A stretch of DNA of 64,000 bases from Asticcacaulis sp. AND118 (GCF_020535245.1 NZ_CP084910.1:2208501-2272500); one strand, 5' to 3'. Counted from the first letter of the stretch, positions 1 to 8,607 are shown. Notes: generated from the letters alone by a model not told the origin. A program made the numbers and translations.

Positions 1-615
1 GGGATTGCCCGACGGCACCTGCGTGTCACCGACGATATCGCTGGTCAGTTGGCCCGTATGGCTTTCCGGCGGCGCAAAGCGCAGGCCCAGCACGCAGCCG
101 CCCGGCATCATGCCCAATGTCCCGCCCTTGAAGTCCGCCGCGTAACCGCCGTAGTCCCACTCAAAGCCATAGAGGTCGAAACCCTTGCCGTTGGCGGCCT
201 CGACGTCCTTGAGCGGCGACCCGACGCGGATATTGCCGGGGCCGTACCATTGCACCGCGCCGCGGCCGACGCGCACATCGGCGACCTGCGTCTTGTCCTC
301 GTCCCAGAAGGTGACCACCACCTTGCGCGCCGCGTCGTCGGGATAAAGGATCACCGCGCTTTCAGTCGTGCCTTCGGGGCCAGGGATGGTCTCTTCGCGC
401 GACTGCCGCGGAAAGGCTTTCAAAAGCTGCGCCGCCGTGGCGTCCTTCGCCACCGGCCCTTCGCAGGACAGGGCCTGCACACCCTTGTCGGCGATCGATT
501 CCGCCGCCGCGCCATTGCCGTTTCCGGGCGTCTGATCCGGCTTGCCGCACGCCGACAGGCTCAACAGGGCCATAACGGCTGCACCAGAGAAGAATTGGCG
601 GGTTTGCCTCAACAT
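1..615 (-). CDS. Putative lipoprotein, 3' end cut by the window edge
   Basis: The reading frame runs on the minus strand from an ATG at 615 to the left edge of the window without a stop, so at least 205 residues are present and the C-terminus is missing. The N-terminus is basic (MLRQTRQFF), then hydrophobic, and ends in a lipobox (LSLSAC) with the lipidated Cys at about residue 25. A Gly/Asn/Ala-rich linker follows, then a globular part with motifs such as DVRVGRGAVQWYG and YGGYAADFKGG. This suggests a membrane-anchored periplasmic lipoprotein. I do not recognise the family. It is divergent from efp, and the 179-base gap between them must hold both promoters; that gap also contains a GGGCCG/CGGCCC hairpin at 755-769. 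Confidence 0.7.
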   Translation of the reverse strand, partial: MLRQTRQFFSGAAVMALLSLSACGKPDQTPGNGNGAAAESIADKGVQALSCEGPVAKDATAAQLLKAFPRQSREETIPGPEGTTESAVILYPDDAARKVVVTFWDEDKTQVADVRVGRGAVQWYGPGNIRVGSPLKDVEAANGKGFDLYGFEWDYGGYAADFKGGTLGMMPGGCVLGLRFAPPESHTGQLTSDIVGDTQVPSGNP

Positions 616-794
616 GTCGTGGACCTTTCGATTTTCAGAACAGGCACCATGCGGCGTCGTGGATAAAAAGTCGATTCCCCCCTCGCCCTCTCCCCTTGCC
701 TAGTCATGGGGTAAGGGTGTAGTAACGCGCGCAAGCTTTTCAGCCTTCTTTTCCGGGCCGTCGCGGCCCCTACTCTTTGACAAGTCATATCCTT

Positions 795-1364
795 ATGCCC
801 AAAATTAACGCCAATACGATCAAACCCGGCATGGTTCTGGAATATCAGGGCGGCCTGTGGTCGGTCGTGAAGACCGCGCACGTGAAGCCCGGCAAGGGCG
901 GCGCCTTCGCTCAGGTCGAACTGAAGAACCTGATCACCGGCACCAAGCTCAATGAGCGCCTGCGCTCCGAAGACACGGTCGACCGCGTTACGCTAGAGCA
1001 AAAGGATCACCTGTATCTGTTCGAAGACGGCGACATGCTGGTCTTCATGGATCAGGAAAACTACGAACAGATCAGCCTGCACAAGGACTGGGTCGGCGAA
1101 GAGCAGATCCAGTATCTGCACGACGGCATGATCGTCATTCTCGAATTCCACGACGAACGCCCGATCTCGATCACCCTGCCCGACACGGTGATCCTTGAGG
1201 TCGTTGAAACCGAGCCCACCATCAAGGGCCAGACCGCTTCGTCTTCGTACAAGCCCGCCAAGGCGTCCAACGGCATGCGCGTCATGATCCCGCCGTTCAT
1301 GGGCGTGGGCGAACGCATCGTCGTCTCGACCGCCGACGGCGAATATATGAAGCGCGCGGACTAA
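795..1364 (+). CDS. efp: Translation elongation factor P
   Basis: EF-P binds between the ribosomal P and E sites and relieves stalling at consecutive prolines. The 189-residue product has the usual three-domain length. An N-terminal KOW-like domain carries the conserved PGKGGAF loop, whose Lys is the residue modified in many bacteria; then come the central OB domain and the C-terminal signature ([24 protein letters not shown]). I chose the ATG at 795 (MPKINAN) because homologs start there; a TTG 18 bases upstream would only add a short tail. No strong Shine-Dalgarno sequence is visible before either start. The gene is followed by a family A repeat and then the suhB gene. Confidence 0.96.
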   Translation: MPKINANTIKPGMVLEYQGGLWSVVKTAHVKPGKGGAFAQVELKNLITGTKLNERLRSEDTVDRVTLEQKDHLYLFEDGDMLVFMDQENYEQISLHKDWVGEEQIQYLHDGMIVILEFHDERPISITLPDTVILEVVETEPTIKGQTASSSYKPAKASNGMRVMIPPFMGVGERIVVSTADGEYMKRAD

Positions 1365-1508
1365 CCCCCCTCCTCCCCTGTGAGCGCAGCGATACGAGGG
1401 AGGTCGCATTGAGCGTCGCGAAATGACGGAGGGGGCAACCCGTCCGTCGCACCGCCCCCTCCGGCCGGACTTCGCCGGCCAACTCCCCCGCTCACGCAGG
1501 GGAGGATG
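1365..1508 (+). repeat. Intergenic mosaic palindrome, family A
   Basis: The space between efp and the suhB gene is filled by a GC-rich element with outer arms of the CTCCTCCCCTG / CAGGGGAGGA type and inner GACGGAGGGGGC / GCCCCCTCCG arms. Similar elements recur at 9549-9688, 52729-52875 and 59310-59480. It can fold into a long cruciform or RNA hairpin and may act as a terminator or RNA stabiliser; its function is not shown by sequence alone. Confidence 0.75.
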
Positions 1509-1529
1509 TGTTTTTTAAAAGGCCCTGAC

Positions 1530-2324
1530 ATGGTTCTTCAATCCGCCCTCATTCAGGCCATGGTCGCCGCCATTCGCAAGGCGTGCAAGGGCGTGTCCCG
1601 CGACTTCGGCGAAATCACCGAACTTCAGGTCTCGCGCAAGGGCCCCGGCGACTTTGTCACCGCCGCCGACAAGCGCGTCGAGGCCGCCCTGTTCGAGGAA
1701 CTGCTGCGTCTGCGTCCCGGCTACGGCTTCCTGGGCGAAGAGCAAGGCCTGCGCGAAGGTACCGACAAGACGCACCGCTGGATCGTCGACCCTATCGACG
1801 GCACCACCAACTTCATGCACGGCATCCCGGTCTTCGCCTGCACGGTCGCCCTTGAGCGCGACAGTGAAATCGTCGCGGGCGTGACCTATAATCCCATCAC
1901 CAACGACCTCTACTGGGCCGAAAAGGGCAAGGGCGCCTATCACAACGACCGCCGCCTGCGCGTGTCGGCGCGCAAGGTGCTGGAAGACTGCCTGATCGCC
2001 ACCGGCCTGCCCTTCGTGGGCAAGCCCGGCCACGCTCAGGCCCTGAAGGAACTGCATCAGATCATGCAGCGCACCGCCGGCATCCGCCGTCTGGGCGCCT
2101 GCTCGCTCGACCTCGCCATGGTCGCGGCCGGTCGCGTCGACGGCTATTGGGAACGCGGCCTGAAGCCGTGGGACATGGCCGCCGGGACCCTGCTGATCAC
2201 CGAAGCGGGCGGCAAGATCGGCTCGCTGGACGGCGATCAGTCCCCGCTGGTCACCGGCGAAATGCTGGCGGCCAATCTCGACCTCTATCCGCAACTGCTG
2301 GAAAAGCTCAATCTGGCAAAGTAG
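1530..2324 (+). CDS. suhB: Inositol monophosphatase family protein (SuhB-like)
   Basis: A 264-residue member of the Mg2+-dependent, Li+-sensitive phosphatase family, which hydrolyses inositol-1-phosphate and related sugar phosphates; SuhB homologs also act in rRNA antitermination. Metal-binding motifs are in the right order: GDFVTAADKRVE, then GEEQG, WIVDPIDGTTNF (the family signature) and KPWDMAAG near the C-terminus. I took the ATG at 1530 (MVLQSALIQAM) because the family begins there; the upstream ATG at 1506 adds eight residues. The gene ends in a RIME-like palindrome and then a strong intrinsic terminator at 2438-2470. Whether the true substrate is inositol phosphate cannot be told from sequence. 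Confidence 0.92.
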   Translation: MVLQSALIQAMVAAIRKACKGVSRDFGEITELQVSRKGPGDFVTAADKRVEAALFEELLRLRPGYGFLGEEQGLREGTDKTHRWIVDPIDGTTNFMHGIPVFACTVALERDSEIVAGVTYNPITNDLYWAEKGKGAYHNDRRLRVSARKVLEDCLIATGLPFVGKPGHAQALKELHQIMQRTAGIRRLGACSLDLAMVAAGRVDGYWERGLKPWDMAAGTLLITEAGGKIGSLDGDQSPLVTGEMLAANLDLYPQLLEKLNLAK

Positions 2325-2390
2325 CGCGCATTGGTTTCGCCGAACTTCGTTTCCAAAAAAGTGTGCAGCGGTCTTTGGAATCAATGCGCG
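2325..2390. repeat. RIME-like palindromic element
   Basis: It starts directly at the suhB stop codon. Perfect outer arms CGCGCATTG (2325-2333) and CAATGCGCG (2382-2390) enclose second arms TTCCAAA (2351-2357) and TTTGGAA (2374-2380). The nested-arm layout and AAAAGTG core match the elements at 2535-2578, 42063-42105 and the array at 45833-46110. It resembles the RIME elements described in Rhizobiales. Confidence 0.7.
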
Positions 2391-2437
2391 ACAGAACAAA
2401 TACTTAGCGCACTCCAAACCCCTCCAATTTGAACAAA

Positions 2438-2470
2438 AAAAGCCGCGCAGATCGCTCTGCGCGGCTTTTT
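2438..2470 (+). terminator. Intrinsic terminator after suhB
   Basis: A perfect stem AGCCGCGCAG (2441-2450) / CTGCGCGGCT (2457-2466) with a six-base loop is followed by T5. Because an A-run precedes the left arm, it can also end minus-strand transcription coming from the tetR side. Confidence 0.9.
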
Positions 2471-2478
2471 ATTTGGGG

Positions 2479-2523
2479 CTTAGAGCGAGATGATTTGAAG
2501 TGGAAACATCATCTCGCTCTAAG
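2479..2523. repeat. Perfect 16-bp inverted repeat
   Basis: CTTAGAGCGAGATGAT (2479-2494) is exactly complementary to 2508-2523 with a 13-base loop. There is no T-run, so it is not a standard terminator. It sits between the suhB terminator and another palindrome in the space between convergent genes. Confidence 0.75.
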
Positions 2524-2534
2524 TTTTTGAGGTC

Positions 2535-2578
2535 GCGCAATTTTTCCGAAAAGTGGTGCCCACTTTATCGGATTGCGC
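2535..2578. repeat. RIME-like palindromic element
   Basis: Outer arms GCGCAA (2535-2540) and TTGCGC (2573-2578) surround an imperfect inner pair built on CCGAAAAGTGG and CCACTTTATCGG. The sequence is close to a single unit of the 55-bp array at 45833-46110. It ends ten bases before the tetR stop codon. Confidence 0.7.
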
Positions 2579-2587
2579 TCTGGCACC

Positions 2588-3235
2588 TTACGCGTCGATC
2601 AGCACTTCATGGTCGGTGACCTGCACCGCCGGCGCGATGCCGCGGAAGACGATCGAGATCAGCTTGTCGGCCTCTTCCGTGTTCATCATATGGAAGCGCC
2701 CGGCAAGGAAACGGAACATCAGCGGCCCGTAGATCAGGTCGAGGCCCATCTGCATGTCGATGTCGCCGCGCAGGTCGCCGCGTTCCACGCCGCGCCGCCA
2801 GATTGTCGCCACGGCTTCGCGGCGCTGGTTGAGGAAGCTTTCCAGCAGAGCTTGATTGAAGGTTTCGTCGCCCTGCCCTTCGGCGATCAGTTGCGCCAGC
2901 GTGCGACCGGCGGCAGACGAATAAAACGACATGGCGTCGCGCATGGCCATCAGGAAATCGCGCTCGGACGAACCGGTGTCGGGCACCACGATCTCATCGC
3001 TCATCCGCGCCATGAAGGCGTCGAAGGCGATGTGCAGCTTGTTCGGCCACCATTTGTAAAGCGTCGCCTTGGACACGCCGGCCTTGCGGGCGATAGCCTC
3101 GGCGGTGATGTCGCGCAGATTGCCGGCTTCCAGCAGACCCAGCGTGGCCTGAAGGATCTGTTCACGCGCGCTTTCCGAACGCGGCCGGCCGCGCGGGCGC
3201 TTTACGGGGAGAGAAGAGGTAGTGTCCATGGTCAT
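2588..3235 (-). CDS. TetR family transcriptional regulator
   Basis: A 215-residue TetR-type repressor. After a basic N-terminal tail (KRPRGRPRSESAREQIL), the helix-turn-helix is clear: ITAEAIARKAGVSKATLYKWWPNKLHIAFDAF, at about residues 40-70. The rest is a helical ligand-binding domain. Its ATG (3235) shares one base with the TGA of the upstream short-chain dehydrogenase gene, so the two are translationally coupled; a GTG at 3238 is an alternative start. The operon promoter at 4161-4189 has a perfect palindrome between its -35 and -10, an obvious site for autoregulation by this protein. The effector is unknown. Confidence 0.88.
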   Translation of the reverse strand: MTMDTTSSLPVKRPRGRPRSESAREQILQATLGLLEAGNLRDITAEAIARKAGVSKATLYKWWPNKLHIAFDAFMARMSDEIVVPDTGSSERDFLMAMRDAMSFYSSAAGRTLAQLIAEGQGDETFNQALLESFLNQRREAVATIWRRGVERGDLRGDIDMQMGLDLIYGPLMFRFLAGRFHMMNTEEADKLISIVFRGIAPAVQVTDHEVLIDA

Positions 3236-4083
3236 CACGCGGCCTCGGAGTTAAGCAGACTGAGATTACGCCAGGCCGACAGTTCGGCCTGAAGCGCGGT
3301 AAGGCGGCGCAGCGCACGTTCAAAAGCGCGTGCACCCAGCACCAGATGGCCTGGGCCTTTGGGAAGGTCCATGGCCTTAAGCACCGCCTTGGCGCGATTG
3401 GCCATGACCAGCTCGTCCAGTTCTTCGTGCCACAGGCGCGCCGGCCCCAGGCGGGCGTCGTAGTCGGCGATGACCTGACGCGCGACGACGCGCGCCTGAG
3501 GGCCGCCCAGCGTGCCGGGATCGACGGTGGTCACCTGAATGCCCAGCGGCTTGAGTTCCTGCGTCATGGCCTCGGACAGGCCGATGATCGCGCCGCGCAC
3601 GGCATGGGTCAGGCCGAAGCCCGCCGCCTGATCCGGATAGCCGGAGGCCAGAGTCACCACATGACCGTGGCGGCGTTCGCGCATGTGCGGCAGCACTTCA
3701 CGCATGACGCTGAGCAGGCCGAACAGATTGTCTTCGAACAGGCGGCGGACCTCAAGGTCGCTGGCCTCTTCCACCGCGCCGATCAGGCTGGCGCAGCCGT
3801 TATTGACCAGAATATCGATATGGCCAAAGCAGCGGATGGCCGTGTCGACGGCGACGCGCACCTCATGGGCGTCATCGGCGTCCATAGCCAGCGCCACCAG
3901 CGTGTGGGCATAGGTCTCGAACCCTTCGGCAAAGATTTCAGGGCGACGGCCCGCGGCCACCACGAAGTCGCCGCGTTCGAGCGCAGCGCGCACCAGCTCA
4001 CGCCCCAGGCCGTGACAGGCCCCGGCGATAAACCATACCCGGTTGCCAATATCGTCTCCGGGGTCCAACAGATCATTTGACAC
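3235..4083 (-). CDS. Short-chain dehydrogenase/reductase-like protein with altered active site
   Basis: A 282-residue Rossmann-fold SDR. The cofactor loop is AGACHGLG (canonical TGxxxGxG, about residues 21-28), and the NNAG region reads NNGCA. A Ser is present in VVTLASG. Where the catalytic YxxxK should precede GLSEA, the protein has THAVRGAIIGLSEA: aligned this way the Tyr is Thr and the Lys is Arg. It may be a non-catalytic or altered SDR. Start is a GTG at 4083. It is the first gene of an operon with tetR and is probably repressed by that TetR. Naming a substrate would be guesswork. Confidence 0.85.
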   Translation of the reverse strand: MSNDLLDPGDDIGNRVWFIAGACHGLGRELVRAALERGDFVVAAGRRPEIFAEGFETYAHTLVALAMDADDAHEVRVAVDTAIRCFGHIDILVNNGCASLIGAVEEASDLEVRRLFEDNLFGLLSVMREVLPHMRERRHGHVVTLASGYPDQAAGFGLTHAVRGAIIGLSEAMTQELKPLGIQVTTVDPGTLGGPQARVVARQVIADYDARLGPARLWHEELDELVMANRAKAVLKAMDLPKGPGHLVLGARAFERALRRLTALQAELSAWRNLSLLNSEAA

Positions 4084-4160
4084 GGTACGCTATCCCGACA
4101 GGGCCGGTACGGGGGAGGACGGCCGAACTCAACCGGAGGACGGACCTTCCGGATGAGCGC

Positions 4161-4189
4161 TATATAAAACTGTACGTACAGTATATCAA
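4161..4189 (-). promoter_or_regulatory. Promoter and TetR-type operator of the SDR-tetR operon
   Basis: Reading the minus strand, TTGATA (4189-4184) and TATATA (4166-4161) are separated by exactly 17 bases, close to sigma-70 consensus spacing. The spacer contains the perfect 14-bp palindrome ACTGTACGTACAGT (4169-4182). A dimeric repressor here would block RNA polymerase. The cotranscribed TetR protein is the natural candidate. Confidence 0.75.
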
Positions 4190-4359
4190 TGATAGGGAGA
4201 CATGAATACGTATTCAGTCCGTTAAATACGTGAGTCTAAAGGGGAAAATTTTTCGCCAAAGAGTAGAATTTTGCCGGTTACACCCGCTTTCGCGGCCCTA
4301 TGATACCTTCACCGAATAACGGTAACATGTGTCGATAATCAGACACATCGACAATTCGC

Positions 4360-6210
4360 TCACACGCCGAACTGCAATTCCGCCAGACGGGAATACAAAC
4401 CGCCCTGCGCCACCAGCTCGTCGTGCGTGCCCTGTTCGACCACGCGGCCCTCGTCTATCACCACGATGCGGTCGGCCTTAAGCACGGTGGCCAGTCGGTG
4501 CGCGATGACGAGAGTCGTGCGCCCGCTCATGGCTTCGTTCAGGGCGTCCTGCACCAGACGCTCATTTTCGGCATCCAGCGCCGAGGTCGCCTCGTCCAGC
4601 AGCAGGACCGGGGCCCGACGCACCAAAGCGCGGGCGATCGACAGGCGCTGCTTCTGCCCGCCGGACAGCGACTTGGCACGTTCGCCCAAAGCCGAGTCGA
4701 AGCCCTGCGGCAGGGCCTCGATAAAGTGTTGAGCCTGCGCCTTGGCCGCGGCGGCGCGGATGTCTTCCAGGGTCGCATCCTCGCGCCCGAAGCGGATATT
4801 TTCCGCCGGCGAGGTCGAGAACAGGGCGGCGTCCTGCGCCACCAGCGACAGGCGGCGACGCACGGCCTTGGGATCGGCCCTGGCGATATCGACGCCATCG
4901 AGCGCAATAGCCCCCGCTGATGGTTCGTAATAGCGCAGCAGCAGCTTGAACACGGTCGACTTGCCCGCCCCCGAAGGGCCGACCAGCGCCACGGTCTCAC
5001 CCGGCTGCACGCTCAGCGAAAAGCCCTTTAGAACGGGCTGTTCCGGGCGCGCCGGATAGGCAAAATCGACCGCGTCGAACACCACCGCCCCGCGCGCCGG
5101 TTCCGGCAGCGGCAGAGGGTTGGCCGGCGCGACGATGGTCGGCTGCGCGGTGAGCAGTTCATCGATGCGGCTCATCGCCCCGGCGGCCTTTTGCACGTCG
5201 CCCCAGGTTTCCGACAGCGAGCCGACCGAGCCCGCGACCAGCACCGACAGCATGACGAACTGGATCAGCGTGCCTTCCGACATCTCGCCATCCAGAACCG
5301 CGCGCGACCCCAGCCACAGCACGAAGGCGATGCCGCCGAAAACCAGCGAAATGACCAGCGCCGTCATCATGGCCCGCGCGCCCATGCGCTTCAAAGAATG
5401 CCTGAACGAGGCCTCGACCCCTTCGCCGAACCGGCCGCGCGCATAGTCTTCGCGCACGAAGGCCTGCACGGTTTCGAGCGCGTCCAGGGTCTCGCCCGCC
5501 GTGCCGACGGCAGAGGCGAAGCTGTCCTGCGTTTGTCGGGTGAGCTTGCCCACGCGCTTACCGAAGGTGAACAGTGGGACCAGTACCACCGGGAAGATGC
5601 ACAGCACGAACAGGGTCAGTTTGGGGCTGACGAACATCAGCAGGATCAATCCGCCGACGAAGGAAATACCGTTGCGCAGCGCCACCGAGATCGAGGTGGA
5701 AACCAGCGTATCGACAATCTGCAGGTCGGTCGTCAGGCGCGAAATCACCTCGCCCGTGCGGATTTTCAGGAAGAAGCCCGGATCGAGGCCGAGAATATGG
5801 CTGAATACGTCCTTGCGCAGGTTGGCCACCACGCGCTCGCCCAGCTTGGTGATGTAGAAGTAGCGCAGCGCCGTCGCCAGAGCCAGCACCAGCGCCACCC
5901 CCGCCATCACCCCGAACCACAGGTTCAGTTGCGCCCCGTCCTGCGAGCCGAAGCCGTTGTCGATCAGATACCGCGACGCCCCGGTCAGGGCCAGGGTCGC
6001 TCCGGACGACAGCAGCAGGAAGAACAGGGCGAAGAGCGCGTCGACTTTCTGACGCGCGATGTACGGCCACAGGCGCATCAGCGGCTTGAGGTCGCGGGTC
6101 TTTTCGCGCCCGGCGGCGGCAGAATTGATCTGCCCCACCAGTTCGGCGCCCGTTCCGGGGCGGTCTTTGAGGGCGTCGGCGTCGGTATGCGTCGGGGTCT
6201 GTGCGTTCAT
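4360..6210 (-). CDS. ABC exporter, fused permease and ATPase (MsbA-like)
   Basis: A 616-residue half-transporter that should work as a homodimer in the inner membrane. An N-terminal six-helix transmembrane domain (about residues 45-335) precedes a nucleotide-binding domain with Walker A GPSGAGKST, ABC signature LSGGQKQR, Walker B VLLLDEATSALD and the H-loop in VIAHRL. Length and order match MsbA-related exporters of alphaproteobacteria. The start is the ATG at 6210; the Shine-Dalgarno sequence is weak. The gene stands alone, so the substrate (lipid or drug) is not indicated. Downstream at 4327-4348 there is a small ATGTGTC/GACACAT hairpin without a T-run. Confidence 0.93.
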   Translation of the reverse strand: MNAQTPTHTDADALKDRPGTGAELVGQINSAAAGREKTRDLKPLMRLWPYIARQKVDALFALFFLLLSSGATLALTGASRYLIDNGFGSQDGAQLNLWFGVMAGVALVLALATALRYFYITKLGERVVANLRKDVFSHILGLDPGFFLKIRTGEVISRLTTDLQIVDTLVSTSISVALRNGISFVGGLILLMFVSPKLTLFVLCIFPVVLVPLFTFGKRVGKLTRQTQDSFASAVGTAGETLDALETVQAFVREDYARGRFGEGVEASFRHSLKRMGARAMMTALVISLVFGGIAFVLWLGSRAVLDGEMSEGTLIQFVMLSVLVAGSVGSLSETWGDVQKAAGAMSRIDELLTAQPTIVAPANPLPLPEPARGAVVFDAVDFAYPARPEQPVLKGFSLSVQPGETVALVGPSGAGKSTVFKLLLRYYEPSAGAIALDGVDIARADPKAVRRRLSLVAQDAALFSTSPAENIRFGREDATLEDIRAAAAKAQAQHFIEALPQGFDSALGERAKSLSGGQKQRLSIARALVRRAPVLLLDEATSALDAENERLVQDALNEAMSGRTTLVIAHRLATVLKADRIVVIDEGRVVEQGTHDELVAQGGLYSRLAELQFGV

Positions 6211-6342
6211 GTCACGGCATTTAATGCGTTATGGCTTGCGCCGCAACGCCGCTTACGGTATGAGCCGCGCTTCGCCTTAACGGCTTCACCTTTCTTCGCG
6301 TCCGCATCCCTGCTGGCCGGACGTTTTTAAGGACACATAGAG

Positions 6343-6567
6343 ATGAAAAAAGACGGTCACCCCGACTATCACTGGATCACGGTTACGCTGACCGACGGTT
6401 CGTCCTATCAGACCCGCTCGACCTACGGCAAGGAAGGCGCTGTCCTGAACCTCGACATCGACCCCCGCACGCACCCGGCGTGGACCGGCGGCTCGTCGAC
6501 CCTGCTCGACCGCGCCGGCCGCGTGTCGCGCTTCAACAACAAGTTCGGCGGCTTCTTGAAGAAGTAA
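6343..6567 (+). CDS. rpmE: 50S ribosomal protein L31
   Basis: 74 residues starting [12 protein letters not shown], with the L31 signatures [23 protein letters not shown] and FNNKFGG. It lacks the CxxC zinc ribbon, so it is a zinc-independent (C-minus) form of L31, as is common in this group. It is monocistronic and ends in an intrinsic terminator. It is divergent from the ABC exporter gene, with 132 bases between the two starts. Confidence 0.96.
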   Translation: MKKDGHPDYHWITVTLTDGSSYQTRSTYGKEGAVLNLDIDPRTHPAWTGGSSTLLDRAGRVSRFNNKFGGFLKK

Positions 6568-6593
6568 GCTTCCGCACAGTGTTGCAGAATTTG

Positions 6594-6626
6594 AAAACCG
6601 GCTCAGGCAACTGGGCCGGTTTTTTA
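6594..6626 (+). terminator. Intrinsic terminator after rpmE
   Basis: AAAACCGGC (6594-6602) pairs with GCCGGTTTT, and a run of six T follows (6621-6626). The loop is 12 bases. Confidence 0.9.
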
Positions 6627-6629
6627 CTA

Positions 6630-6732
6630 CCCCCTCTCCCTTGAGGGAGAGGGCCGGGGTGAGGGGGAGCCAGCAACTCCGACCGTCCCCCTCACCCGGC
6701 GCTTCGCGCCACCCTCTCCCTCAAGGGAGAGG
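6630..6732. repeat. Intergenic mosaic palindrome, family B (full copy)
   Basis: Two inverted half-elements of the CTCTCCCTTGAGGGAGAGGG type flank a GGGTGAGGGGGA / CCCCCTCACCC pair. Other copies are at 15842-15892, 42838-42950, 46799-46826 (half) and 57478-57588. This one fills the space between convergent rpmE and the antiporter gene. Confidence 0.8.
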
Positions 6733-6739
6733 GACTGAG

Positions 6740-7888
6740 TTAAGGCACGATCGTCACGAACAGATAGGTTGCAAAGATCACCAGATGCGTCACGCCCTGC
6801 AACACCGTTGTGCGGCCCGTGCCCAGCGAGAAGATCGACACGATAAACGACAGCAGCAGCAGGACCATCGACTTGGTGTCGAGCCCCAGAGACAGCGGCC
6901 AGCCCATGAACACGCTGAGGACCGCCACAGCGGGGATGGTCAGGCCGATAGTCGCCAGCGCCGAGCCCAGCGCCAGATTGAGGCTGGTCTGAAGACGATT
7001 CCGTCGCGCGGCCTTGATGGCGGCGAGGCTTTCCGGGGCCAGAACCAGCGCGGCGATCAGCACACCGACCACGGCCAGCGGCAGGCCCGCCCCGATCACC
7101 GCCTTTTCGATATGCGACGACAGGCTCTTGGCCAGCAGCACCACGCCGATCAGCGCCACGATCAGCACACCGAAGGCGATCCAGGTTTCCTTCAGCGTCG
7201 GCGGCGCGGCATGGTCGTCCTGCTTGAGGTCGCCTTCGCCCGACGGCAGGAAATAGTCGCGGTGGCGCACCGTCTGCACCAGAACGAACGCCCCGTAGAG
7301 GATGAGCGACACCACGGCGACGAAGATCAGTTGCGACGGCGAGAAGAATGGCCCGGCCACGGTGGAGGTGAAATTCGGCAGGACCAGCGACAGCGACGCC
7401 ATGGCCGCCAGCACGCATAGGGCCGAACTGACGCCCTTGAGCACGAAGCGCTGTTCGTGGTGGCGCACCCCGCCGACCAGCAGACACAGGCCGACAATGC
7501 CGTTAATGATGATCATGATGGCGGCGAAGACCGTATCGCGCGCCAGCGTCGTCGTGTCGCCCGATCCCGACAGCATCAGCGACACGATCAGCGATACCTC
7601 GATGATCGTGACCGCGATAGCCAGAACCAGCGTACCGAACGGCTCGCCCACACGGTGTGCCACGACCTCGGCATGGTGAACCGCCGCCAGAACGCAGCCC
7701 ATCATGATGACCGCCGCCCCGATCACGCCCCCCAGCCCCAGATAGGACAGATGCGCCAGATAGGCCACCAGCCCGAGGAACGGCACGATCAGGGTCCATA
7801 GCGGCAGGACCTTGACGCTCTTGGCATGGGACGCACCGCTCGGCGCTTGCGGATGGACGTTTGGGGTTTCACCCTGGTTTTTGGGCAT
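6740..7888 (-). CDS. chaA: Calcium/proton antiporter, ChaA/CaxA type
   Basis: A 382-residue inner-membrane protein of the cation/Ca2+ exchanger superfamily with about eleven hydrophobic segments. The two inverted alpha-repeat motifs are visible: GEPFGTLVLAIAVTIIEVS near residues 80-100 and APESLAAIKAARRNR with ALGSALATIGL near residues 285-325. Their acidic residues bind the cation. It probably exports Ca2+ or Na+ in exchange for protons. A Shine-Dalgarno AAAGGAG lies 11 bases before the ATG at 7888. It stands alone. Confidence 0.88.
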   Translation of the reverse strand: MPKNQGETPNVHPQAPSGASHAKSVKVLPLWTLIVPFLGLVAYLAHLSYLGLGGVIGAAVIMMGCVLAAVHHAEVVAHRVGEPFGTLVLAIAVTIIEVSLIVSLMLSGSGDTTTLARDTVFAAIMIIINGIVGLCLLVGGVRHHEQRFVLKGVSSALCVLAAMASLSLVLPNFTSTVAGPFFSPSQLIFVAVVSLILYGAFVLVQTVRHRDYFLPSGEGDLKQDDHAAPPTLKETWIAFGVLIVALIGVVLLAKSLSSHIEKAVIGAGLPLAVVGVLIAALVLAPESLAAIKAARRNRLQTSLNLALGSALATIGLTIPAVAVLSVFMGWPLSLGLDTKSMVLLLLSFIVSIFSLGTGRTTVLQGVTHLVIFATYLFVTIVP

Positions 7889-8027
7889 TATGTCGCTGGG
7901 CTCCTTTTTGGAAATTGTTGTACGGCCCGGAAGGATCGACAGGCCTCATCCAGAAATAGGGCACCCCTGCCGCCGGTTCAAACCTTAACTTGTGGAATCG
8001 GCGATATTTCCTTTTCTTCTCCCTCAA

Positions 8028-8444
8028 TCATTCCGGCGCCCACCCCGGCGGCGCCATTTCAAATCCGGCAAAATCAAACCCCGGCGCGACGGTGCACCCC
8101 ACCAGCGTCCAGTCACCCAGACTCACCACGCTCTGCCATCCCCCGACCGGCACCACCGCCTGCGGCCTTTGACCGTCCAGCACGTCCGGCCCCAGCACGA
8201 CCTCCCATCCCCGCCCTTCCTGGTGCAGACTGAGCCTCAGCGGCGCGCCGGCGTAATAGTGCCAGACCTCGACCGCATCAATGCGATGCCAATGCGAACG
8301 CTCATCCGCCTGCAGCAGGTAATAGATGGCCGACGACGCCCCGCGTCCGCCGGTCAGGTTGTCACGGAAGGTTTCGGCATAGTGCCCGCCTTCCGGGTGC
8401 GGTTTGAGATCAAGCGCAGCGATCAGGGCGCGGGCGTCGGTCAT
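8028..8444 (-). CDS. Cupin family protein (DUF985, cupin_5)
   Basis: A 138-residue single-domain cupin. The opening ALIAALDLKPHPEGGHYAETFRD and the motifs SAIYYLLQADERSHWHRIDAVEVWHYYAGAPL, GWQSVV and GFDFAGFEMAP are typical of the DUF985/cupin_5 family, whose fold is known but whose reaction is not firmly assigned. I chose the ATG at 8444 because a GGAG lies six bases upstream; a further ATG at 8456 adds four residues but lacks a ribosome binding site. It is divergent from argB. Confidence 0.85.
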   Translation of the reverse strand: MTDARALIAALDLKPHPEGGHYAETFRDNLTGGRGASSAIYYLLQADERSHWHRIDAVEVWHYYAGAPLRLSLHQEGRGWEVVLGPDVLDGQRPQAVVPVGGWQSVVSLGDWTLVGCTVAPGFDFAGFEMAPPGWAPE

Positions 8445-8607
8445 ATCTGTCTCCATCCATAACAGGTGAGCCTAGCGCGAATTTTGCCCGGATGTCCCCG
8501 CAAAACGCTGATGACACGCCGTCGCATATCCTGTAATGCGCGCGCTCATCGTACTGTCACCTTTTGCTGATACGCCGTCAGGTGTAACCGGGGTAAGTCT
8601 TCCTGAA

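Noticed and set aside
4327-4348. Hairpin ATGTGTC/GACACAT as the terminator of the ABC exporter gene
   Set aside because: Short stem and no T-run on the minus strand.
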